Source: Janthinobacterium rivuli (GTDB lineage Bacteria > Pseudomonadota > Gammaproteobacteria > Burkholderiales > Burkholderiaceae_D). From it: 64,000 bases of DNA. Location of the stretch: assembly GCF_029690045.1 (NCBI RefSeq), contig NZ_CP121464.1, forward strand, positions 1,550,001 to 1,614,000. Direction: 5' to 3'. Positions 52,359-60,645 of the stretch are shown here, in pieces; positions within the stretch are counted from its first letter, which is position 1, and each line of letters begins with the position of its first letter. A program made the translations under genes and the position numbers. Below the pieces are notes generated by a model, which saw only the letters and a program-made list of their open reading frames with translations, was not told the origin of the DNA and did no database searches.

Positions 52359-52859
52359 TTAATAGCGCTGCAGCAAGCCGTTGACCACCTTGACCCTATC
52401 GCCGATCTGGTAGCCTGGCTGGGAGTTTTGCATGAGGGTGCGCGTGCCGCCGTCGTCCAGGCGCAGGGTGACCCGGTACTGCATGTTGCCCGAGGTGGTG
52501 CCCGCTGTGCCGGAGGTGCCCGATTGCATGTCGCCGCTGCCCTGATCCATGCCACGTTGCACCGGCTCGATCGATTGCACCGTGGCAGAGGCGATGCTGA
52601 CGCCCGACTGGCTGCCGTCCATGCTCATGGCGTTGTTGGCCGTGGACGTGCGCGTGTCGGCGCTGCCGGTGCTGGTGTCGTTCATGGTGCTGCCGGTGAT
52701 GCCGGCGTTGGTCGCTGCGTTGCCCGTCGCGGTCGTATTGCTGTAGCTTTCACCACTGCGGCCGTTCATGCTGCTCATGCCGGTGCTGTTCGGATTTGAA
52801 CTGCAGGCGGCCAGCGTACACAGCAGGCCGGCCAGCGCCATGGTTTTTTTTGCTCTCAT
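52359..52859 (-). CDS. Ser/Thr/Gly-rich lipoprotein
   Basis: A 166-residue lipoprotein. The signal peptide ends in a lipobox (LCTLAAC), so the mature N-terminal Cys is lipidated and followed by SSNPNSTG. About 90 residues are low-complexity, rich in Ser, Thr, Gly, Asn and Met, a likely flexible linker. The C-terminal 40 residues form a small conserved beta domain (YRVTLRLDDGGTRTLMQNSQPGYQIGDRVKVVNGLLQRY), seen in uncharacterised betaproteobacterial lipoproteins and similar to the C-terminus of SlyB-type proteins. AGGAGA precedes the ATG at 52859; the frame opens slightly upstream. Its function is unknown; envelope-stress-related roles are only a guess by analogy. Confidence 0.8.
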   Translation of the reverse strand: MRAKKTMALAGLLCTLAACSSNPNSTGMSSMNGRSGESYSNTTATGNAATNAGITGSTMNDTSTGSADTRTSTANNAMSMDGSQSGVSIASATVQSIEPVQRGMDQGSGDMQSGTSGTAGTTSGNMQYRVTLRLDDGGTRTLMQNSQPGYQIGDRVKVVNGLLQRY

Positions 52860-53304
52860 CTTGTTCTCCTCTTGGTCTGACAAAGTGTTAACCCGGTTTC
52901 CAGGGTGTGGCGGAGGTCAGCGTCAATGGCGCATGCCAAGCACGCAAAGCATGGCCGCAACTACTGCTAAGTAATCCTCAGGAAAATATTGTCAATTTAT
53001 GACGAACAGAACCGGATGCTATGCAAGGCCCCAGTTGCGCCGCGGTGCGCGCACTGCCAGCAGCTGGCAAGCCTCGTCGGCCACCTTGCAGAGCGCCGGT
53101 TATGGAAGTCAGAAATCACAATAATTTAATGGGGGTTACTTGGTAAGAGAGCAGGGCGGGAAAGATGTTCGATCCTTGTTATTTCACATTGAGGTACATC
53201 AAGCGCTTCAATTGTAGAGCTTGGTATAAAAGACATTCTTGTGCAGGGCGAGCACGGTGTTCGCGCTTTCCCCTTGTTCCCCGTTGCTTACTTCAGGAGA
53301 ATAA
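52860..53304. other. Divergent intergenic region, no gene seen
   Basis: A 445-base gap between the divergent lipoprotein gene and the small gene at 53305. It is less GC-rich than its surroundings near 53100-53240 and holds TATAAA (53225-53230) about 75 bases upstream of the 53305 start, but no matching -35. I see no RNA gene or repeat here. Confidence 0.5.
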
Positions 53305-53604
53305 ATGTCTGCCGATTCCCATAGCGTCAAGCTGATCAATGAGCTGGTGATTGCGGTGTACGGTGCCCCGGGCGCTGCGAACGGCGCGCGCGCCCGTTAT
53401 GCGCTGACCCAGGCCCTGCATGCCTTGACGAGGCTGTCACGGTCGGAGCAGTTGATGGAGATGCAGCGCGATGCGGCGCGTGCAGCGGGAGCGGCCAGCC
53501 GGCGGGAAATGCGCACGGCCTTGCGCCGTATCGCCAGCCGGGCGGCAGCCGGCCAGGGGCAGCTGTCGCTGGCGCTGGGTGCCGGCGATGGTGGTGCGCC
53601 GTGA
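53305..53604 (+). CDS. Small helical protein of unknown function
   Basis: A 99-residue protein I do not recognise. It is Ala- and Arg-rich and mostly helical (LINELVIAVYG; RARYALTQALHALTRLSRSEQLMEMQRDAARAAGAASRREMRTALRRIASRAAAG), without signal peptide or membrane span. The start is supported by an ideal AGGAG eight bases upstream, and the gene has normal codon use, so I consider it real. Its stop codon touches the stop codon of the convergent VanZ-like gene with no base between. The leader region of about 400 bases upstream suggests it is independently transcribed. Confidence 0.65.
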   Translation: MSADSHSVKLINELVIAVYGAPGAANGARARYALTQALHALTRLSRSEQLMEMQRDAARAAGAASRREMRTALRRIASRAAAGQGQLSLALGAGDGGAP

Positions 53605-54018
53605 TCAGCCCCGCTGTTTCTTCAGCGCGGCGGCGGCCATGGCAGGCCAGCAAAAGTACAGTGGCAGCGCCACGGCCGTCGCGGCCGTGATATCGATCAC
53701 CCAGTCGCTGACGGCGCCACGGCGGTAAGGCAGGAAACTCTGGATGAATTCGTCCAGCGCGCCCATGGCGGCCACCATCAGCACCGACAGCAGCGCGCGG
53801 CGCGCCATGCCGCCGGCCGTGCCGCTGAACAGGATCAGAGCCAGCACGCCATAGCCGACGGAATGCAGCACGCCGCCCGACGCATATTGGCCCACGTCCG
53901 CGCGCACACCGGGAATGTCGCCGATCAGGATCACCAGGGCATAGAGCACCAGCGCCGTGCGGTAGCGCAGGCGTTCGTAGCGGTCGGCAAAACACAGTTC
54001 GGGCAAGGGTGCAGGCAT
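53605..54018 (-). CDS. VanZ-like membrane protein
   Basis: A 137-residue inner-membrane protein with about four hydrophobic spans and the VanZ-like signature LDEFIQSFLPYRRGAVSDWVIDITA near the C-terminus. An earlier segment, VLHSVGYGVLALILF, also fits the family. VanZ-like proteins are small, widespread membrane proteins whose biochemical role is unknown; the name comes from a teicoplanin-resistance accessory gene, and no glycopeptide-resistance genes are nearby. The ATG at 54018 follows a weak ribosome-binding site. Confidence 0.85.
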   Translation of the reverse strand: MPAPLPELCFADRYERLRYRTALVLYALVILIGDIPGVRADVGQYASGGVLHSVGYGVLALILFSGTAGGMARRALLSVLMVAAMGALDEFIQSFLPYRRGAVSDWVIDITAATAVALPLYFCWPAMAAAALKKQRG

Positions 54019-54105
54019 GAGGCGTCAGGACAGGTGGAAAGGCCGTCACAATATCATGGGCAGGGCGGGCTACCGTGTTTTTGCGAAAGAGCTTGCTGTG
54101 CGGGC

Positions 54106-54133
54106 AAAAAAAAGGCCCGCGGGGACGCGGGCC
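54106..54133 (-). terminator. Rho-independent terminator (minus strand)
   Basis: Stem GGCCCGCG (54114-54121) with CGCGGGCC (54126-54133) and a 4-base loop. On the minus strand it is followed by eight T residues (54113-54106). No minus-strand protein gene lies just upstream of it, so it may end a small RNA. Confidence 0.85.
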
Positions 54134-54412
54134 AAAAACCCAAATGAAATGGGTCAAGAGTTGAGAGTTGCTCGGTACTCACCATGTCGCGCGCCTTGCC
54201 GGCGCCCGCCACGGTCATGAAAGGGAGTGGTGTGCCATCGCGGCACACCTGTCTGTAGTCAGGCATATCGGTTGCCTGTACAGCAGATGAAGCAAGTATG
54301 GGGGACGAAGATGACGGGCTGATGACACGCCGCAACATTTTTTGCGGCGAGGCCATTTCTCGGAAAGATTGTGCGCCATGGCAAGAATGGCCATGTTTCA
54401 GGAAGGACAGCG

Positions 54413-54442
54413 AAAAAAAAGCCCGCTGGTGAAAGCGGGCTT
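54413..54442 (-). terminator. Rho-independent terminator of the SDR gene
   Basis: Stem AAGCCCGC (54419-54426) with GCGGGCTT (54435-54442) over an 8-base loop, followed on the minus strand by a run of T. It lies about 125 bases past the stop of the SDR gene. Confidence 0.85.
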
Positions 54443-54565
54443 AAAACTATTTTCTTGGAGGAGAATAGTGGAGACAGGTGCATTATGCTGCGTCGCACGA
54501 TATGTGTCTAATGGTCTTTTCAGATAACCATTATTCTTTTTTGATATAACTGTCTGCGTCTGTCT

Positions 54566-55330
54566 TCATTCCTTCACGGCCACCGTGTAGTTGAGCGCCA
54601 TGCGTCCGCCATCGACATAGATGGTCTGGCCCGTCATGTAGGTGGCGTCGTCGCTGGCCAGGAAGGCGGCGATGCCGGCCACTTCCTCCGGCTCGCCGCA
54701 GCGGCCCAGCGGCGTGCGCGACAATATCGTGTGGCGCGCCTGCGGGCTCGACAGCACCGCCTGCTTGGCCAGTTCCGTCAGGATGGTGCCCGGGCCGATG
54801 CCGTTCACGCGCACGCCATGCGGCGCCAGGTTCAGGGCCATGACCTTGGTCAGCTGGTTGATGGCGCCCTTCGACACCACGTACGGCACCTGGTTCGGGA
54901 TCGCCAGTTCCGCATTCACGCTGGACATATTGATGATGCAGCCGCTGTTGCGCTTGACCATTTCGCGCGCCACGGCCTGGCCGCACAGGAACATCGATTT
55001 CAGATTGATGCGCATGACCCGGTCGAAATCGTCTTCGCACACGTCGAGGAAATCGGCCGCGTGCGTGACGCCCGCATTGTTGACGAGGATATCGATGTGG
55101 CCGAACTGGGCCAGGGTTTCCTTCAGCATGGCGTCGACGTCCGCCTTCTGGCTGACGTCGGCGCAAAAGAAGCGCGCCTGCGGGCCGAGCGCGGCTGCCG
55201 CCTGCGCGCCTTCTTCCTTGATGTCGACCAGCATCACCTGCGCCCCTTCGGCGATCAGGCGGGTGGCGCAAGCCAGGCCGATGCCTTGCGTGGCGCCCGT
55301 GACGATGGCGGTTTTATTGACTAGTTTCAT
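54566..55330 (-). CDS. Short-chain dehydrogenase/reductase
   Basis: A 254-residue classical SDR with the NAD(P)-binding motif TGATQGIG (11-18), NNAG (84-87), and the catalytic Ser137-Tyr150-Lys154 set (YVVSK). Asp36 after the second strand (MLVDIK) favours NAD over NADP. The C-terminal part has the usual PGTILTELAK and YMTGQTIYVDGG segments. The frame is open to 55672, but GAGGAG at ideal spacing marks the ATG at 55330. The family spans glucose, 3-oxoacyl and sugar-alcohol dehydrogenases; the substrate cannot be inferred, and neighbours give no clue. Confidence 0.92.
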   Translation of the reverse strand: MKLVNKTAIVTGATQGIGLACATRLIAEGAQVMLVDIKEEGAQAAAALGPQARFFCADVSQKADVDAMLKETLAQFGHIDILVNNAGVTHAADFLDVCEDDFDRVMRINLKSMFLCGQAVAREMVKRNSGCIINMSSVNAELAIPNQVPYVVSKGAINQLTKVMALNLAPHGVRVNGIGPGTILTELAKQAVLSSPQARHTILSRTPLGRCGEPEEVAGIAAFLASDDATYMTGQTIYVDGGRMALNYTVAVKE

Positions 55331-55401
55331 GTGTGCTCCTCGGCGGGTGGGGGCGCCGCCATGCTGCGGTGCCATGGCGGATTTTAATCCCTGGGCAGGA
55401 A

Positions 55402-55923
55402 TCAGAGGAGGATGGGTTCGTTCGGCAACTGGTTGCCGCGTGTGCCGTTGGCAGGGAAGTGGCTTTGCAGCAAGGTATTCAGCTGCGCCAGTGCTTCCAC
55501 GGTGCTGTCGTGGTAATTGCCATCCTTGAACCCTTTGGTCATGGTGCGGCACACGGCTTGCCATTGCTCCGGCGTGACGCGGCGGCCCACGTTGCGGTCG
55601 GCCACGATATCGACCTGATGCTCGGCCAGGTTGATGTAGATGAGCACGCCAACGTTGTCTTCCGTATCCCACACGCCATACTGGGCGAACAGTTCGCGCG
55701 CCCGCTCGCGGTTGCTCACTCCCTGGTAAGCCATTCCTGGCGTCAGGGCAGCTTCGACGATCAGGCGCACTTCCGCCTGGTGCATCGCTTCACCGTCGGC
55801 AATCGCCGTCTCGATGGCTTTCAAGGTGCGCTCTGGAAAAGCCTGGCGCGCCGTCGCCGGCGTGCCCCGCAAATGTTTTAACGCGCGTCCGCAGCGCTGG
55901 CCAAATGTCAGATGTTTCGTCAT
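55402..55923 (-). CDS. TPM-domain protein (cytoplasmic partner)
   Basis: A 173-residue TPM-domain protein without signal peptide. The domain (about 25-145) has LKAIETAIADGEAMHQAEVRLIVEAA, RARELFAQYGVWDTEDNVGVLIYINLAEHQVDIVADRNVGRRV and the helix AVCRTMTKGFKDGNYHDSTVEALAQL. GGGAGA lies upstream, and the ATG overlaps the preceding TAA by one base (TAATG). This lemA, exported TPM, short TPM order is a conserved trio; TPM domains have been linked to membrane protein quality control and phosphatase-like activity, but the bacterial role is not settled. Confidence 0.88.
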   Translation of the reverse strand: MTKHLTFGQRCGRALKHLRGTPATARQAFPERTLKAIETAIADGEAMHQAEVRLIVEAALTPGMAYQGVSNRERARELFAQYGVWDTEDNVGVLIYINLAEHQVDIVADRNVGRRVTPEQWQAVCRTMTKGFKDGNYHDSTVEALAQLNTLLQSHFPANGTRGNQLPNEPILL

Positions 55924-56756
55924 TACCAATCTCCCGAGGCGCCGCCGCCGTCAAATCCGCCGCCGCCGCCACCGAAACCACCGCCGCCACCGCCACCGCC
56001 AAAACCACCGCCGCCGCCGAAGCCGCCACCACCACCACCGCGGTTGTTCAGTGCCTGGCTGAGGATGCTGCCCAGCACGACGCCGGTGGCGCCGCTGGAC
56101 CAGTTGCTGCCGCGCTGCAGCCGCGTCGGCCCGCCGCGTGAGCGGAACAGGGTCAGCACGACGAGGAAGCCGAAGAACAGCAGCGGCAGCCAGAACGTCA
56201 TGCCGCCCGCTTCCACCGTCGCTGGGGCCTTCTGCTGTGCGGGAGCGGGAAATTGCTCCTGGTTCAGCAAGGTGGCAATCGACCCCACGCCGGCCACCAG
56301 GCCGCCGTAATAGTCGTTTTGCTTGAAATGCGGGGCGATCACGTCTTGCAGGATGCGTTTCGATTGTGCATCCGTCAGCACGCCCTGCACTCCGCGGCCC
56401 GCCTCGATGCGCAGGCGGCGCAGCGACGAGGGGTTGTCCTTCGCCACCATCAGCAGCACGCCGTCATCAACGCCTTTGCGGCCCAGCTTCCAGGCATCCG
56501 TCACGCGGATGCTGTATTGCTCGATGGCTTCCGGTTCCGTGCTCTTGACCAGCAGCACGGCGATCTGGCTGCCCGTCTTGGCTTCGTAATCGGCCAGCAC
56601 GCCTTCCAGCGCCGCCTTTTGCTTGGCGTCGAGCATGCCGGCGTTGTCCGTCACGCGCGCCGCCAGCGGCGGCACGGGCTGCAAGCCCTGTGCGCCAGCT
56701 GGCGCCATCGTCCACAGCAGCAGCGCCAGCGCCGCCAGATAAGACCAGGCTTTCAT
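55923..56756 (-). CDS. Exported, membrane-anchored TPM protein with Gly-rich tail (YgcG-like)
   Basis: A 277-residue protein with a signal peptide (MKAWSYLAALALLLWTMAPAGAQG) and a periplasmic TPM domain (about 30-150; VTDNAGMLDAKQKAALEGVLADYEAKTGSQIAVLLVKSTEPE; RRLRIEAGRGVQGVLTDAQSKRIL). A transmembrane helix follows (WLPLLFFGFLVVLTLF). The tail is a long Gly-rich, Phe-dotted segment ending in GGASGDW. All of this is typical of the YgcG family. The ATG at 56756 begins one base past the lemA stop (TAAGATG), so translation is probably coupled; an upstream TTG is in frame but less likely. Confidence 0.9.
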   Translation of the reverse strand: MKAWSYLAALALLLWTMAPAGAQGLQPVPPLAARVTDNAGMLDAKQKAALEGVLADYEAKTGSQIAVLLVKSTEPEAIEQYSIRVTDAWKLGRKGVDDGVLLMVAKDNPSSLRRLRIEAGRGVQGVLTDAQSKRILQDVIAPHFKQNDYYGGLVAGVGSIATLLNQEQFPAPAQQKAPATVEAGGMTFWLPLLFFGFLVVLTLFRSRGGPTRLQRGSNWSSGATGVVLGSILSQALNNRGGGGGGFGGGGGFGGGGGGGGFGGGGGGFDGGGASGDW

Positions 56757-56757
56757 C

Positions 56758-57372
56758 TTATTTGCCAAAGTTGACGGTCGGTGCGGTCGAGATGGCTTTT
56801 TCGTTTTCCACCGTGAACGATGGCTTGACCTTGTAGCCGAAGACCATGGCCGTCAGGTTGTTCGGGAAGCTGCGCGCATGCACGTTGTAATCCTGCACGG
56901 CAACGATGTAGCGCTGGCGCGCCACGGTGATGCGGTTTTCCGTGCCTTCCAGCTGCGACTGCAGGTCGCGGAAGCTGGTGTCGGCCTTCAGGTCCGGGTA
57001 TTTCTCGGACACCACCATCAGGCGCGACAGGGCCGACGACAGCTGGCCCTGCACTTGCTGGAATTTCTCGAACGCGGCCGGATCGTTCAGCACTTCGGGC
57101 GTGATCTGGAAACTGGTGGCGGCGGCGCGCGCCTTGGTCACCGCTTCCAGGGTTTCGCGCTCGTGCGTGGCATAGCCCTTGACGGTGTTGACCAGGTTGG
57201 GGATCAGGTCGGCGCGGCGCTGGTACTGGTTGACCACTTCGCCCCAGGCGGCCTTGGTGGCTTCATCCTTGCTCTGGAAGTCGTTGTAACCGCAGCCCGT
57301 CAGGACGCCGGCCAGGACGGTGACGCTCAGCGCCAGGCGCAGCCATTTGGTGAATTGATTGGTGATTTGCAT
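56758..57372 (-). CDS. lemA: LemA family lipoprotein
   Basis: A 204-residue LemA protein. The signal peptide ends in a lipobox-like LAGVLTGC, so the mature protein should be a lipoprotein; GYNDFQSKDEATKAAWGEVVNQYQRRADLIPNLVNTVKGYATHERETLEAVTKAR is the conserved LemA core, and the rest is a helical bundle (PDLKADTSFRDLQSQLEGTENRITVARQRY). The frame is open to 57705, but LemA homology begins at the ATG at 57372. It leads the three-gene lemA-TPM-TPM operon. The cellular role of LemA is not established. Confidence 0.93.
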   Translation of the reverse strand: MQITNQFTKWLRLALSVTVLAGVLTGCGYNDFQSKDEATKAAWGEVVNQYQRRADLIPNLVNTVKGYATHERETLEAVTKARAAATSFQITPEVLNDPAAFEKFQQVQGQLSSALSRLMVVSEKYPDLKADTSFRDLQSQLEGTENRITVARQRYIVAVQDYNVHARSFPNNLTAMVFGYKVKPSFTVENEKAISTAPTVNFGK

Positions 57373-57529
57373 GATGGGTTCCGTGCCGAGTAAAAGGGAT
57401 GCGGCAAATATACCTGAAACGGCCCGCCATGTCGGTTTAATCAGAGCCGGTCGCCGCCTCCGCCTGCCTTCGCAACCCCGCGCCGCGTTACAATACGGGG
57501 TTTGCAACTGAATATAGAGAAGGTGTACC

Positions 57530-58354
57530 GTGAATTTCATCAATAAATTATCCGCCGCGTGGACGGCCAATAATTCCCTGCTGTGCGTGGGCCTGGACCC
57601 CGACCTGGCGAAACTGCCGGCCGAACTGCGCGACCTGCCTGATGGAATCACTACCTTTTGCACGCGCATCATCGACGCCACGGCCGACCTGGCCTGCGCC
57701 TTCAAGCCGCAGATCGCCTATTTTGCCGCGCTGGGCGCGGAAAAGCAGCTGGAAGACATCTGCCGCTATGTGCGTGAACACTATCCGCACATCCCGCTGA
57801 TCCTCGACGCGAAACGGGGCGACATCGGCGCGACGGCCACGCAGTACGCGCGCGAAGCGTTCGAGCGCTACGGCGCCGACGCCGTCACCGTGAACCCCTA
57901 CATGGGCGAGGATTCGCTCGACCCCTATCTGGCGTGGAAAGACCGCGGCGTGATCATCCTGTGCCGCACCTCGAACCCGGGCGGCTCGGACCTGCAATTC
58001 CTGAATACGGACGGCGAACCGCTGTACCAGCGCGTGGCGCGCCTGGTGGCAGATAAGTGGAACAAGAATGGCCAGTGCGCGCTCGTCGTCGGCGCCACCT
58101 TCCCTGAAGAGCTGGCGCAAGTGCGCGCCATCGTCGGCGACATGCCGTTGCTGGTGCCAGGCATCGGCGCCCAGGGCGGCGACATCGCGGCGACAGTTGG
58201 CGCGGGCCAGACGGCGAACGGCATGGGCATGATGATCAGCTCCTCGCGCGCCATCATCTACGCCACGCCGCAAGCGGGCGAAGATTTCGCCGACGCGGCG
58301 CGCCGCGTGGCGATTGAAACGCGCGATGCGATCAATCAGCATCGTTCTGCATAA
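57530..58354 (+). CDS. pyrF: Orotidine 5'-phosphate decarboxylase
   Basis: A 274-residue OMP decarboxylase of the longer subgroup (type 2), which makes UMP in pyrimidine biosynthesis. The catalytic D-K-x-x-D array is Asp93-x-Lys95-x-x-Asp98 ([13 protein letters not shown]). [15 protein letters not shown] and [12 protein letters not shown] bind the nucleotide, and PGIGAQGGD closes the phosphate site. The start is GTG at 57530 with AAGG upstream. It is divergent from lemA and convergent with sbcB, with a perfect dispersed palindrome between pyrF and sbcB. Confidence 0.95.
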   Translation: MNFINKLSAAWTANNSLLCVGLDPDLAKLPAELRDLPDGITTFCTRIIDATADLACAFKPQIAYFAALGAEKQLEDICRYVREHYPHIPLILDAKRGDIGATATQYAREAFERYGADAVTVNPYMGEDSLDPYLAWKDRGVIILCRTSNPGGSDLQFLNTDGEPLYQRVARLVADKWNKNGQCALVVGATFPEELAQVRAIVGDMPLLVPGIGAQGGDIAATVGAGQTANGMGMMISSSRAIIYATPQAGEDFADAARRVAIETRDAINQHRSA

Positions 58355-58376
58355 AAGACCCAACACCTGAAATGCC

Positions 58377-58403
58377 GGGGTCGGACCCTGAGGGTCCGAC
58401 CCC
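58377..58403. repeat. Perfect palindrome (GGGGTCGGACCC/GGGTCCGACCCC)
   Basis: A 12-bp stem (58377-58388 with 58392-58403) with a 3-base loop, between the convergent pyrF and sbcB genes. It could fold on transcripts from both strands. The motif resembles dispersed palindromes I associate with Oxalobacteraceae genomes. No U-tract follows. Confidence 0.75.
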
Positions 58404-58421
58404 AGTCTCTGCATTGGGGTT

Positions 58422-59870
58422 TCAGTCGCGCATGGGCGCCACCATCTCCGCGTAGTCGTACAGCTCGCCTAAAATCTCTTCTCCCCGCTCATCGACCGAT
58501 TCCGACAGCACGTCGATCTCCGTAAACAGCATTTCGATGGTGCGGGCGCCGCCGTCACCGTCGAACAGGCGGGCGGCGCGGTGCTGTTCCCAGCGCAGGC
58601 TTTCCGCTTCGCTCAGGGTTTGCGGGAAATTGCGGGCGCGGTAGCGGAACAGCAATTCCTGCAGGCGCTCGTCGGCAAACGAGGGGCGGGCCGTGGCCAG
58701 CTTGGCCGGCGTTTCGCGGCGCAAGGACTCAAGCAGGCGGCGGTCGTCGTTGCTGACGAAACCATTGTACAAATCCTCATCCACGTCCAGCGCGGCGTTC
58801 GCGCCCGGACGCTGGAACACTTCGGCCCAGATGGCATCCATGTTCGGCGCCGTCGCGGCCAGCTGCGCGTTGACCTTCGCCGCGTCCAGATCGATGCCCC
58901 ATTGCGCGGCCATGGCCGGCGACAAAGTTTTCAGATTGCCGACCAGCATGGGCGATTTGTTCAGGTGCACGCTTTTCACGGGCAGGCGCGTCATGCCTTC
59001 CGGCATGGCATCCTTGCGTGTAAATAAACGCGTGCGGATGGTGTCGGCGTCCAGCGCGAACAGTTCGCGCGGGTCGTAGGCGCAATCCCAGACGAGGATT
59101 TCATTTTTGTTGCTCGGATGCGTGGCCAGCGGCCAGACGACGCCCAGGCAGCCCCGTTCGGCGGGGAACATGCCCGACACGTGCAGGAAGGGCTGGCGTT
59201 CGGCGGCGGCCAGGTGCATGCCCATTTCGCTGGCGACCCGGTCCTTCTTGTGCAGGGCCAGGCAGAATTCGAACAGTTTCGGCTGCTTTTCCTTGATCAG
59301 GCGCGCCAGGGCGATGGTGGCGCGCACGTCGGACAGCGCATCGTGCGCCGCTTCGTGGGCCAGGCCATTGGCCTTGCTCAAGTGTTCCAGCTTAAAACTG
59401 GTCTGGCCATCGTCGCGCTTCGGCCATTGCATGCCTTCCGGGCGCAGCGCGTGCGTCATGCGCACCACGTCGAGGATGTCCCAGCGGCCGCAATGGTTCT
59501 TCCATTCGCGCGCATACGGGTCGATCAGATTGCGCCAGAACAGGAAACGCGTGACTTCATCGTCGAAACGGATGGTGTTGTAGCCCACGCCGATGGTGCC
59601 CGGTTCCGAAAAGGCAGCTTCGATGGTGGCGGCGAACTGGTGCTCGGGCACGCCCAGCTGCAAGCACTGTTGCGGCGTGATGCCGGTGATCAGGCACGAT
59701 TGCGGGTCGGGCAGGAAATCATTGGCAGGCTGGCAATACAGCATGATCGGCTCGCCGATCTCGTTGAGGTCGGCATCCGTGCGGATGGCGGCGAACTGGG
59801 CCGGGCGGTCGCGGCGCGGCTGGGCGCCAAAGGTTTCGTAGTCGTGCCAAAGAAAGGTCTGGTTAGTCAT
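58422..59870 (-). CDS. sbcB: Exodeoxyribonuclease I
   Basis: A 482-residue exonuclease I, which degrades single-stranded DNA 3'-5' in recombination and mismatch repair. The DEDD exonuclease motif opens with HDYETFG (Asp10, Glu12), followed by CLITGITPQQC, the second motif GVGYNTIRFDDEVTRFLFWR, and the third motif EAAHDALSDVRATIALA. The SH3-like and C-terminal domains complete the protein (HLNKSPMLV; YRARNFPQTL). Length and order match E. coli SbcB. It appears monocistronic. Confidence 0.96.
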   Translation of the reverse strand: MTNQTFLWHDYETFGAQPRRDRPAQFAAIRTDADLNEIGEPIMLYCQPANDFLPDPQSCLITGITPQQCLQLGVPEHQFAATIEAAFSEPGTIGVGYNTIRFDDEVTRFLFWRNLIDPYAREWKNHCGRWDILDVVRMTHALRPEGMQWPKRDDGQTSFKLEHLSKANGLAHEAAHDALSDVRATIALARLIKEKQPKLFEFCLALHKKDRVASEMGMHLAAAERQPFLHVSGMFPAERGCLGVVWPLATHPSNKNEILVWDCAYDPRELFALDADTIRTRLFTRKDAMPEGMTRLPVKSVHLNKSPMLVGNLKTLSPAMAAQWGIDLDAAKVNAQLAATAPNMDAIWAEVFQRPGANAALDVDEDLYNGFVSNDDRRLLESLRRETPAKLATARPSFADERLQELLFRYRARNFPQTLSEAESLRWEQHRAARLFDGDGGARTIEMLFTEIDVLSESVDERGEEILGELYDYAEMVAPMRD

Positions 59871-60017
59871 TGATGGTCGTTGCTTGATTGGTTATCCGGG
59901 CCGCTAAAAGCGGCCGCTGCTACAGTTTTCTGAAAACCTGCCGATACTACACGAGAGGATGGTCATCATCGCGTTTCCCGCATGGTGGCATACATTGTCC
60001 GTTCAAGGAGGTCTATC

Positions 60018-60644
60018 GTGTCAATTCCCATCGCCGCAAGCGGCAATTCCAACCCTTCCGTGACTTCCGTCAGTACGGGCGTTGCCGGCAAGGACGATAA
60101 AGTCCAGCAAAAGGACGGCATCAACGCTGAAATGAGCGTGAATGACCGCACCAAGCTGCAATTGAACGCTTCCATCATGCAGGCGTCGCTGAATGTGTCC
60201 ATCGGTTCCGAGAACGAACCGCTGGCGCTGCTGTACAAGACGGCCATCACCAACATCAATGAAGCGCTGAAGAGCCAGTACGGCGACGATGCGATCCAGA
60301 ACGCGGCCTCGCAGGATAACAGCGCCGAAGCGACGGCGAGCCGCATTGTATCGCTGTCGACGGGTTTTTTTGACGCCTACAAGAAGCAAAATCCCGGCAT
60401 GGACGACGATACGGCCCTGACCAAGTTCATGGACACCATCAGCGGCGGCATGGAGAAAGGTTTCAAGGAAGCGCGCGATATCCTGGAAGGCTTGAAAGTG
60501 CTGGGTGGCGATATCGCTGGCAATATCGACAAGACGTATGAGCTGGTGCAGAAGGGCTATGCCGATTTCATCGCCGCGCACAGCAGCAAGAAGGATGACG
60601 CCAAGCCGGATGCAAGCAAGCCGGCCGACAGCAAGGCTGCCTGA
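60018..60644 (+). CDS. DUF5610 family protein
   Basis: A 208-residue soluble protein with a C-terminal DUF5610-type helical region (about 85-190: SRIVSLSTGFFDAYKKQNPG; LTKFMDTISGGMEKGFKEARDILEGLKVLGGDIAGNIDKTYELVQKGYADF). The N-terminus is Ser/Asn-rich and the last 18 residues are a Lys/Asp/Pro tail. The start is GTG at 60018 with a perfect AAGGAGG six bases upstream; an earlier in-frame codon at 59982 lacks such a site. No signal peptide is seen. DUF5610 proteins have no established function. Its stop is next to the convergent GGDEF gene. Confidence 0.85.
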   Translation: MSIPIAASGNSNPSVTSVSTGVAGKDDKVQQKDGINAEMSVNDRTKLQLNASIMQASLNVSIGSENEPLALLYKTAITNINEALKSQYGDDAIQNAASQDNSAEATASRIVSLSTGFFDAYKKQNPGMDDDTALTKFMDTISGGMEKGFKEARDILEGLKVLGGDIAGNIDKTYELVQKGYADFIAAHSSKKDDAKPDASKPADSKAA

Positions 60645-60645
60645 T

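Larger units (their letters stand above)
54019..54565. other. Structured intergenic region with two minus-strand terminators
   Basis: A 547-base gap with no convincing protein gene. It contains two minus-strand terminators (54106-54133 and 54413-54442) and between them a perfect 8-bp hairpin (GGTGTGCC, 54231-54238, with GGCACACC, 54244-54251). A plus-strand GGAGGAG at 54459-54465 precedes a very short frame (GTG 54470) of about 18 codons, too short to judge. Confidence 0.55.

Noticed and set aside
55930..56045. Apparent simple GGC/GCC repeat that might be a genomic microsatellite
   Set aside because: It encodes the Gly-rich tail expected in YgcG-type TPM proteins.
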